64,000 bases of DNA from JBCBTD01 sp039818825. GTDB lineage: Bacteria; Pseudomonadota; Alphaproteobacteria; Geminicoccales; Geminicoccaceae. How positions within the stretch are numbered: the stretch's first letter is position 1; the number at the start of each line of letters is the position of its first letter. A program made the translations under genes and the position numbers. The notes under the pieces are model-generated. The model did not search any database, was not told the origin of the DNA, and saw nothing but the letters and a program-made list of their open reading frames with translations. Location: contig JBCBTD010000012.1 of NCBI GenBank assembly GCA_039818825.1, positions 8,863 through 72,862 on the forward strand, read 5' to 3'. This document shows positions 57,882 to 64,000 of the stretch, in pieces.

Positions 57882-58868
57882 TCAGGCTTGCGCTGGCAGG
57901 ACGCGATCCGGTGGACGGTGGCCGTCCGCGAACGTCTTCATGTTGATGAGCACCTTCTCGCCCATGTCGAGCCGGCCTTCGATCGTCGCACTGCCCATGT
58001 GCGGCAGCAGGACGACGTTGTCGAGTTCGCGGAGCTTCGGGTTGATGGCTGGTTCGTGTTCGAAGACGTCGAGCCCGGCGCCGCCGAGCTCGTGATTGCG
58101 GAGCATCCGTGTCAGCGCCGGTTCGTCGATGACCTCGCCGCGCGAGGTGTTGACGACGTAGGCGTGGTGACGCAGCAGCTTCAGCCGGCGTGCCGACAAC
58201 AAGTGATAGGTCGCGGGCGTGTGCGGGCAGTTCACACTGACGATGTCCATCCGCGCCAGCATCTGATCGAGGCTTTCCCAATAGGTCGCCTCCAGCTCCT
58301 GCTCGATCGACGCGTGAACGCGGTTGCGATTGTGATAGTGGACCGAAAGCCCGAACCCACGTGCGCGGCGGGCGACAGCCGAGCCGATGCGCCCCATGCC
58401 GAGGATGCCGAGGCGTTTGCCGTGTATCCGGTGACCGAGCATGGCCGTCGGGCTCCACCCGGTCCAATCGCCGGATCGGGCCAATCGCTCACCGTCGACG
58501 ACCCGGCGCGCAACGGCGAGGATCAGGGCCATCGTCATGTCGGCCGTGTCTTCGGTCAGCACGCCCGGGGTGTTCGTGACGGTGATGCCGCGCTTGTACG
58601 CAGCATCGACGTCGATGTTGTCGACGCCGGTGCCATAGTTGGCGATCAGGCGCAGGTTTTCGCCGGCGTGCGCGAGCACCGCCGCATCGACTCGGTCGGT
58701 GACCGTCGGGACGAGAATGTCGGCTGTCTTCACTGCCTCGATCAGTTGAGCCTTGGTCATCGGTTCGTCGGTGTCGTTGAGCCTGGTCTCGAACAGCTCC
58801 ATCATTCGAGCCTCGATGACCTCGGGCAAACGCCGAGTGACGACGACGAGGGGGCGGGTAAGAGACAT
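57882..58868 (-). CDS. D-2-hydroxyacid dehydrogenase, glyoxylate/hydroxypyruvate reductase type
   Basis: A 328-residue NAD(P)-dependent dehydrogenase. The Rossmann motif GILGMGRIGSAVARRARGFG is followed by HYHNRNR, which suggests NADP preference. Catalytic residues are Arg in VNTSRGEVIDE, Glu in DVFEHEPAIN and His in LLPHMGSAT. The pattern is close to GyaR/GrhA enzymes that reduce glyoxylate to glycolate. Its proximity to glcD-glcE, which oxidise glycolate, is suggestive, although the genes are in separate transcription units. It is convergent with the RND gene and divergent from the SH3 gene. Confidence 0.88.
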   Translation of the reverse strand: MSLTRPLVVVTRRLPEVIEARMMELFETRLNDTDEPMTKAQLIEAVKTADILVPTVTDRVDAAVLAHAGENLRLIANYGTGVDNIDVDAAYKRGITVTNTPGVLTEDTADMTMALILAVARRVVDGERLARSGDWTGWSPTAMLGHRIHGKRLGILGMGRIGSAVARRARGFGLSVHYHNRNRVHASIEQELEATYWESLDQMLARMDIVSVNCPHTPATYHLLSARRLKLLRHHAYVVNTSRGEVIDEPALTRMLRNHELGGAGLDVFEHEPAINPKLRELDNVVLLPHMGSATIEGRLDMGEKVLINMKTFADGHRPPDRVLPAQA

Positions 58869-59048
58869 GACCTGGCGGCTCCTCGGCGCGAATGATCTTC
58901 GACGAAGGGCCTAGCAGACCTCGCCGCAGCGGCCAAGCAGTGGGAAAACACGGCCCGCAGCATTGCCTTCGGCGACGGATCGCGCAAAGGGAGAGTTCGG
59001 TTGCAGACACGCAAGTCTGCCAGGGAAAATCGAGGGAGGCGTCAACGC

Positions 59049-59546
59049 GTGGTTGAACGCTGGGTCTGGGCTGGCGTGCTGGTGGCTTGCGTCGCCGTCG
59101 GACCCGTGGCGCTGGCGATGGCAGCGGACGGTCGGGTCAGCGGGCTGCCGGTGCCCAGGTTCGTGTCGATCGGCGTCGAAGTTGCGAACATGCGGGTCGG
59201 CCCGCGTCAAAGCTACGATGTCGTCGCCGTCTATCGGCGGCGTGGTTTGCCCCTCAAAGTGGTCGATGAGTTCGACAATTGGCGCGAGGTGGAGGACCAC
59301 GAAGGCGACCGTGGCTGGATGCACGGGCGCCTATTGTCCGGTCGGCGGACGGTGATGGTCTACCCGGAGGCGATGATCTTGCGCCGCGGTGCCAGCGACG
59401 AAGCGCCCGCCATTCTGTTGGCAGAGCCGACGGTCATCGCCGATTTGTTGCGATGCGAGGCGAAATGGTGCTTCGTCGAAATCGACGGGCGACGAGGTTG
59501 GATGCCTGAGGAGAGCTTGTGGGGCATTCTGCCGTCAGCGGAGTGA
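59049..59546 (+). CDS. Exported protein with two SH3-like domains
   Basis: A 165-residue protein with a Sec signal (VWAGVLVACVAVGPVALAMA) and two bacterial SH3-like repeats: VEVANMRVGPRQSYDVVAVY with WREVEDHEGDRGWMHGRLL, then AMILRRGASDEAPAILLAEP with WCFVEIDGRRGWMPEESL. Such proteins usually bind cell-wall components. The start is a GTG at 59049 with GGGAGG nine bases upstream; a TTG at 59001, also with a good ribosome binding site, would add 16 basic residues. Its stop overlaps a possible GTG start of the following EEP gene. Confidence 0.82.
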   Translation: MVERWVWAGVLVACVAVGPVALAMAADGRVSGLPVPRFVSIGVEVANMRVGPRQSYDVVAVYRRRGLPLKVVDEFDNWREVEDHEGDRGWMHGRLLSGRRTVMVYPEAMILRRGASDEAPAILLAEPTVIADLLRCEAKWCFVEIDGRRGWMPEESLWGILPSAE

Positions 59547-59587
59547 AGGGGGTCGGACGCGCGCCGAACAGGCGGCGAGGTACCTGG

Positions 59588-60547
59588 ATGCTCGACGTGG
59601 TTCTGCTCGGCGGTGTCGTCGTCGTCAGTGCGGTGCCACTGGCGCGTGTCTGGCCGATCGCCGATCTGCCGGCCGTGTTCGTGATCCAGGCAACGGCGGC
59701 TTTGCTGGTGGCGTTCCTCTTCGCCTTCGTGCTCGGTCATCCGAAGCGCGCCGTATCTGCCGCGATCCTCGCGATTCTCGGGACTTGGATCGTCACCGGT
59801 CCGCGCGCGGCACCGCCGGTAGCGGCCGCGGCGGTCCCGTCGCTGCGGGTCCTGTTCGCCAACCTGCACGGTCCGAGCGGTGCGCCGACCTTGGATGAAC
59901 TCCGGGCTCCGCTTGCCGAGTTCGATGCCGACGTGCTGATGGTGGCAGAGGTGGGGCCGGCGCTACGCCCCGCCGTCGCGTGGAACGCGCTGGGGTATCC
60001 GCATCGAGTGGACTGCGATGGCCAGCTGTACTGCGAGACGGTCATCCTATCGCGAAAGCCGTTGACCGACGTCACCTATGCGGTCGATCCGGAGCATGGC
60101 GGTAAGGTCTTCGGCGCGGACGTCAGTGTTGCCGGAACGCCGGTCACGTTGGCGCTGACGCATCTGCTGCGGCCGGTGCCGCCCGGTGGCGTGACACGAC
60201 AGCGAGTGCAGGCCCGCTTCATCGGTGACCAACTCTCGGGCCAACCGCGCGCACTGTTGGCCGGCGACTTCAACGCCGTGCCCTGGGGCGGTCTCGCGCA
60301 CGTGCTCGAACGACGCTCGGGGCTCCGTTACGTCAACGTGCTCGGCGGCACATGGCCGACTTGGCTTCCGGCGCTGTTGCGCTTGCCGCTCGACAACGTG
60401 CTCGTTGGCTGTGGCTTGCACGTCACGTCGATCCGCCACGCCGCGTTCCCGCGGTCCGATCACTTGGCGGTCATTGCTGACGTCGCCGTCGACGACGGCT
60501 CGGCGTGCGATGCTTCGGTCAGCGGGGCGGGCGAAGCCGTACGATGA
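59588..60547 (+). CDS. Membrane endonuclease/exonuclease/phosphatase (EEP)-family hydrolase
   Basis: About 319 residues: three membrane helices (within 1-75), then an EEP domain. LRVLFANLHGPSGAP is the metal-binding Asn motif, VLMVAEVGPAL carries the catalytic Glu, LALTHLLRPV and LLAGDFNAVPWGG the substrate/metal Asp-Asn, and FPRSDHLAVIADV the closing Asp-His. The topology places the enzyme in the periplasm, where substrates may be nucleotides, nucleic acids or phospholipids. ATG 59588 has GAGG upstream; a GTG at 59543 overlapping the preceding stop is also possible. Its 3' end overlaps irr by 29 bases. Confidence 0.85.
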   Translation: MLDVVLLGGVVVVSAVPLARVWPIADLPAVFVIQATAALLVAFLFAFVLGHPKRAVSAAILAILGTWIVTGPRAAPPVAAAAVPSLRVLFANLHGPSGAPTLDELRAPLAEFDADVLMVAEVGPALRPAVAWNALGYPHRVDCDGQLYCETVILSRKPLTDVTYAVDPEHGGKVFGADVSVAGTPVTLALTHLLRPVPPGGVTRQRVQARFIGDQLSGQPRALLAGDFNAVPWGGLAHVLERRSGLRYVNVLGGTWPTWLPALLRLPLDNVLVGCGLHVTSIRHAAFPRSDHLAVIADVAVDDGSACDASVSGAGEAVR

Positions 60548-60929
60548 CCTCGACCCGGTCGACCTCGTAGCCGGCCGGCGCCGGCGGCAGATCGTCGAGC
60601 GTTACCCGGTCGCCCGGGATGTCCAACACGAGCCCACTCTCCGGTTCGAAGAAGTGGTGATGGTGGGTGGTGTTGGTGTCGAAGTAGGAGCGATCGGAGT
60701 CGACCGGCACCTCTCGAAGGAGCCCGGCATCGGTGAACTGGTGCAGTGTGTTGTAGATCGTCGCGAGCGACACCTGGATGTTCTCGGCGCGGGCTTCCTG
60801 GAACAGCACCTCGGCGGTGACGTGCCGATCGCCTCCGGCGAACAGCAGGCGCGCCAGGGCCAAACGCTGCCGCGTTGGCCGCAGACCGGCGGCCTTGAGA
60901 TGCTGGATCTCTTCGCAGAACGTCTTCAT
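60519..60929 (-). CDS. irr: Fur-family regulator Irr (iron response regulator)
   Basis: A 136-residue Fur-superfamily DNA-binding protein. The winged helix contains RPTRQRLALARLLF and VSLATIYNTLHQFTDAGLL. Four consecutive histidines (H89-H92) in NTTHHHHFFEPESG form the histidine cluster typical of Irr, which senses haem rather than free iron. The N-terminal CP-type haem regulatory motif of Bradyrhizobium Irr is absent, as in many relatives. ATG 60929 is the start. In alphaproteobacteria Irr represses haem synthesis and activates iron uptake when iron is scarce. It is convergent with the EEP gene. Confidence 0.87.
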   Translation of the reverse strand: MKTFCEEIQHLKAAGLRPTRQRLALARLLFAGGDRHVTAEVLFQEARAENIQVSLATIYNTLHQFTDAGLLREVPVDSDRSYFDTNTTHHHHFFEPESGLVLDIPGDRVTLDDLPPAPAGYEVDRVEVIVRLRPPR

Positions 60930-61014
60930 CGGCCACTCTCGATTTCGCGTGCCGGTATGGCACGACGGACAATCCGTACGAAAGTGGTCCGCTTTCCCCG
61001 GGCTGTCAACGCGA

Positions 61015-62412
61015 TCAGTGTCCGGTGCAAATCCGCTGGACGAGTTGCCGCACGGTCGGGACGAAGCCGTTGGCGTAGAATGGGTCCTGACGAAACTTGA
61101 AAACGTTGTGCCCGGCAAACATCAGATTGCGGTCGAGATCGCCGCCATGGCTGATTTCCTGCAGCGTCTTTTGGATGCAGAACGACCGCGGATCCGGCAG
61201 CCGGCTGGTGGTGTTCGTCTCGTTGGTCGCCCAGTTGGAGAAGCGACACTGCGAGAGGCAGCCCATGCAGTCGGCCTGATCGCGCTTGATCTGCCGCGCG
61301 TCGGCCGGTGTGACGAACACCAGGGTGTCGTCAGGCGTCCGCATCATCGTGGTGTAGCCCAGCTCGGCCCAGTCCGCCGCACGGGCGGCGTCATCCGACG
61401 TCACGAACACTTGGGTGCCGCGCGCGTTCAGGACGAGCGGTGTCTCGAAACCCGGTTCCGATTCTGACTTGAACGCCACCTGGCGTTCGCTGCGCTCGAC
61501 CAAGTCTTGGATGAACGCATTGTGCACCGCTGAGGAGTAGAACCCAGTCGGGCTGAAACGCTGAAGCAGCACGTCGCCGGGCTGCAGCTCGACCAGACGG
61601 GACTTCCACGTCTCGGGAATCGGACTCTCTTGGGTGAGGAGTGGTCGCGTCCCGAACTGGAAGGCCATCGGACCGAGTTCCTCGTTGTCGATCCAATCGA
61701 CCCAGTCGCGCAGCCACCAGACGCCGCCGGCCATGACGATCGGTGTCCGGTCCAACCCGACGCTGCGCATCATCTTCCTGAGTTCCAGCACGCGCGGGTA
61801 GGGGTCCTCGGGTTGGCCTGGGTCTTCGGTGTTCGACAAGCCGTTGTGACCGCCGGCACGCCAAGGGTCCTCGTAAACGACGGATCCGAGCCAGTCGGAC
61901 ATGCGGTGGTAGGCGCGCTTCCAAAGGGCGCGGAAGGCGCGCGCCGAGGACACGATCGGGTGGTAATGGACCCCGTACTGCCCGGCGATCTCCGCCAGAC
62001 GGTACGGCATGCCAGCACCGCAAGTGATCCCGTGGATCAGCCCCTTCGCCTGTTCCAAAACGCCGTGCAGCACACGTTCGCAGCCCGCCATTTCCCAGAG
62101 CACGTTCATGTGCACCCGGCCCTGGCCGCCGCTGACGTCGTGGGCGATCCGCGCTTGGCTGAGGCCGCCCTGGATCGAGTGCGCCATGAGCTCTTCGTGG
62201 CGTTCGAGCCGCGTTCGGCCACGGTACTGCAGCGGAATCAAGCGGCCGAGCTCGTCGACGAAATCGGCATTGACCCCGGAGAACGTTCCGACACCGCCGG
62301 CCGCAGCCCAGGCGCCGGCGCTCGTTCCATTGCTGACGGCCACACCTTTTCCGCCCTCGATCAAGGGCAGGACGTCGGCGCCGGAGATGCGTAGAGCCTG
62401 CAAGACGTTCAT
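61015..62412 (-). CDS. FMN-dependent oxidoreductase, nitronate monooxygenase/FabK-like, with Cys cluster
   Basis: A TIM-barrel flavoprotein of about 465 residues in the NAD(P)H-dependent flavin oxidoreductase family. FMN contacts are in GGKGVAVSNGTSAG near the N-terminus, GLIHGITCGAGMP and PIVMAGGVWWLRDWVDWI. The C-terminal part is longer than usual and holds CMGCLSQCRFSNW near residues 381-393 with another cysteine about 20 residues on (RSFC), a layout able to hold an iron-sulfur cluster. ATG 62412 has GAGGAG upstream. It is 55 bases downstream of pnp, separated by a strong hairpin. The substrate is unknown. Confidence 0.8.
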   Translation of the reverse strand: MNVLQALRISGADVLPLIEGGKGVAVSNGTSAGAWAAAGGVGTFSGVNADFVDELGRLIPLQYRGRTRLERHEELMAHSIQGGLSQARIAHDVSGGQGRVHMNVLWEMAGCERVLHGVLEQAKGLIHGITCGAGMPYRLAEIAGQYGVHYHPIVSSARAFRALWKRAYHRMSDWLGSVVYEDPWRAGGHNGLSNTEDPGQPEDPYPRVLELRKMMRSVGLDRTPIVMAGGVWWLRDWVDWIDNEELGPMAFQFGTRPLLTQESPIPETWKSRLVELQPGDVLLQRFSPTGFYSSAVHNAFIQDLVERSERQVAFKSESEPGFETPLVLNARGTQVFVTSDDAARAADWAELGYTTMMRTPDDTLVFVTPADARQIKRDQADCMGCLSQCRFSNWATNETNTTSRLPDPRSFCIQKTLQEISHGGDLDRNLMFAGHNVFKFRQDPFYANGFVPTVRQLVQRICTGH

Positions 62413-62427
62413 GGCGGCACTCCTCAC

Positions 62428-62462
62428 GCTCGCGCCGGCCCCAGCGGGGCGCCGGCGCGAGC
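62428..62462 (-). terminator. Long GC-rich hairpin between pnp and the FMN oxidoreductase gene
   Basis: GCTCGCGCCGGC and GCCGGCGCGAGC form a perfect 12-base-pair stem, extended inward by CCC/GGG with a small bulge. Read on the minus strand it follows the pnp stop by five bases. There is no T-run, so it is not a classical terminator; a 3'-end barrier or an RNase/PNPase processing site is possible. Confidence 0.45.
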
Positions 62463-62467
62463 TCTGC

Positions 62468-64000
62468 TCAGCTGGCGCGGCGTCGACGGCGACCACCATC
62501 GCCCTGTCGGTCTTCGCCGCCATCGCCATTGCTCGGCGCCGGCCCCCGTTTCGGGGTGACCTCCAGTTCCTCGCCAGTGGTCTGATCGACGGCGCGCATG
62601 CTCAGCTTGACCTTGCCGCGGTCGTCGATAGCCAGGATCTTGACCTTCACCATGTCGCCTTCGTTGATGACGTCGGTGACCTTACCGACCCGCTCGTTCG
62701 CGAGTTCGGAGATGTGGCAAAGCCCGTCCTGGCTGCCGAGGAAGTTGACGAACGCGCCGAAGTCGACCACGCGGACGACCTTGCCCTCGTAGATCTTCCC
62801 CACTTCCGGCGTTGCCGTCAGCCCCTCGATCCAGCGCACCGCCTTCTTCGCGGCCTCACCGTCGGTGGCGGCGACCTTGACGGTGCCGTCATCGGCAATG
62901 TCGACCTTGGCGCCGGTGGTTTCGGTGATCTCGCGGATCATCTTACCGCCCGGGCCGATCACCGCGCCGATTTTCTCGGTCGGGATCTTCAAGGTCGTCA
63001 CGCGCGGTACGGTCTCCCGCATCTCAGGCCGGGCATCGCCAAGCGCGCGGCCCATCTCGTTCAGGATGTGCAGCCGCCCGTCGCGCGCCTGGTCGAGGGC
63101 GATCTGCATGATCTCCTCTGTAATCCCGGCGATTTTGATGTCCATCTGAAGCGACGTGACGCCTTCGGTGGTGCCCGCCACTTTGAAATCCATGTCGCCC
63201 AGATGGTCCTCGTCGCCGATGATGTCGGAGAGGACGGCGAACCGTTCGCCCTCCAGGATCAGACCCATGGCGATGCCGGCGACGGGCCGTTGCAGCGGCA
63301 CCCCGGCGTCCATCAGTGCCAAGGATGCGCCACAGACCGTGGCCATCGACGACGACCCGTTGGATTCGGTCACCTCCGACACCACCCGCAGCGTGTAGGG
63401 GAAGGCATCCTTGGGCGGCAGCACCGGGCGTGTCGCTCGCCAAGCGAGCTTGCCGTGGCCGACCTCGCGCCGTCCGGGCGAACCGACCCGACCGGTTTCG
63501 CCTACCGAGTAGGGCGGGAAATTGTAGTGGAGCATGAACCGCTCGCTGTAGTCGCCCTCGAGCGCGTCGATCCGCTGCTCGTCCTGGCCAGTGCCCAAAG
63601 TGGCAACCACGAGCGCCTGGGTCTCGCCGCGGGTGAACACGGCGCTGCCGTGGACGCGCGGCAGCAACCCGACCTCGGCAAGAATCGGCCGAACGGTCTT
63701 GGTGTCGCGACCGTCGATCCGCTCGCCGGTGTCGAGGATGGCGCCGCGAACGATCTCCTGCTCGAGCTTCTTCAGCACGGAATCGACGGCGCGTGCTTGC
63801 GCGTCGTCGGTGGCGTGCCGCTCCCGAGCCATCGCCTTGGCGGCTGCTACCTTCTCCTGGCGGGCCTGCTTCTGCGCCTCGCCGTAGGCCGCGCGTAGAT
63901 CGGCCTCGACCAACCCGCGCACTGCTGCTGTCAACTCGCCATGGTCGACTTCGGCCAGCTCGAACATCGGCTTCGCCGCGAGTTCGGCGAGCGCGATGAT
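62468..64000 (-). CDS. pnp: Polyribonucleotide nucleotidyltransferase (PNPase), N-terminus off the window
   Basis: A 3'-5' phosphorolytic exoribonuclease of the RNA degradosome. The visible 510 codons include the end of the first RNase PH part, the second RNase PH domain (ILAEVGLLPRVHGSAVFTRG, MLHYNFPPYSVGETGR, SSSMATVCGASLALMDAG, and the catalytic DHLGDMDFKVAGT), a KH domain (IGAVIGPGGKMIREITETTG) and an S1 domain (GKIYEGKVVRVVDFGAFVNF). The tail is basic and Gly/Arg-rich. The start lies beyond the right edge of the window. In most proteobacteria rpsO is upstream of pnp and would be expected further right. Confidence 0.95.
   Translation of the reverse strand: MIALAELAAKPMFELAEVDHGELTAAVRGLVEADLRAAYGEAQKQARQEKVAAAKAMARERHATDDAQARAVDSVLKKLEQEIVRGAILDTGERIDGRDTKTVRPILAEVGLLPRVHGSAVFTRGETQALVVATLGTGQDEQRIDALEGDYSERFMLHYNFPPYSVGETGRVGSPGRREVGHGKLAWRATRPVLPPKDAFPYTLRVVSEVTESNGSSSMATVCGASLALMDAGVPLQRPVAGIAMGLILEGERFAVLSDIIGDEDHLGDMDFKVAGTTEGVTSLQMDIKIAGITEEIMQIALDQARDGRLHILNEMGRALGDARPEMRETVPRVTTLKIPTEKIGAVIGPGGKMIREITETTGAKVDIADDGTVKVAATDGEAAKKAVRWIEGLTATPEVGKIYEGKVVRVVDFGAFVNFLGSQDGLCHISELANERVGKVTDVINEGDMVKVKILAIDDRGKVKLSMRAVDQTTGEELEVTPKRGPAPSNGDGGEDRQGDGGRRRRRAS

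Noticed and set aside
1..64000. tRNA, rRNA, CRISPR array, prophage, integron or known defence system
   Set aside because: No cloverleaf-like sequence, regularly spaced identical repeats, integrase, transposase, phage or recognised defence gene was found; TelA and XpaC alone do not make a known defence system.

Overview
The window looks like chromosomal DNA of a high-GC alphaproteobacterium, most likely a Rhodospirillales/Geminicoccales-type heterotroph. This is inferred from gene content: an Irr-type Fur regulator, a DUF1127 protein, a TakP-like TRAP binding protein, a livGHMKF operon combined with two acyl-CoA ligase genes, a homogentisate operon and a glycolate oxidase pair. No rRNA, tRNA, CRISPR array, prophage or complete insertion sequence was seen. 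Genes are densely packed with many 1-4 nt stop/start overlaps, and TTG starts are unusually common.

Layout. 1-8 kb: oligopeptidase B (partial), a membrane diguanylate cyclase, a PhoPQ-like two-component system, a PhzF-like isomerase, a DUF1127 protein and a divergent MocR regulator whose start codon sits inside a perfect palindrome. 8-18 kb: a long co-directional block of acyl-CoA ligase, the five parts of a branched-chain-amino-acid-type ABC importer, a PaaK-like ligase, ccmA and ccmB. 18-26 kb: an SDR protein; a compositionally distinct three-gene NptA (Na/Pi symporter) operon lying between two inverted copies of a repeat ending in a hairpin; small proteins; gamma-glutamyltransferase; an Ldh-family dehydrogenase; and an internally deleted TauE/SafE pseudogene. 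26-31 kb: a hypothetical protein, an OmpA-like protein, an orphan TRAP binding protein, an AhpD-like protein and PdxA.

31-37 kb (minus strand): class III aminotransferase, a 28-codon single-membrane-helix ORF, XpaC, TelA, an SPFH-GYF protein and a double zinc-ribbon membrane protein. This reads as one membrane-associated module and is the best candidate for an under-described system. 37-48 kb: nitroreductase, a CheB-CheR-PAS-histidine kinase fusion, then hmgA, a fumarylacetoacetate hydrolase, a metallo-beta-lactamase-fold protein with a depleted metal site and an FAD monooxygenase, with phosphoglucomutase diverging from hmgA.

48-64 kb: an operon of glcD, glcE, diaminopropionate ammonia-lyase and a D-carbamoylase-like nitrilase (no glcF); a PadR-regulated RND efflux pair; glyoxylate reductase; an SH3 protein; a membrane EEP hydrolase; Irr; an FMN oxidoreductase with an unusual cysteine cluster; and the 3' part of pnp. 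Functionally the region is dominated by uptake and CoA activation of carboxylates, aromatic and glycolate/amino-acid catabolism, and envelope stress or transport. All boundaries and functions come from reading the sequence; no database search was run.
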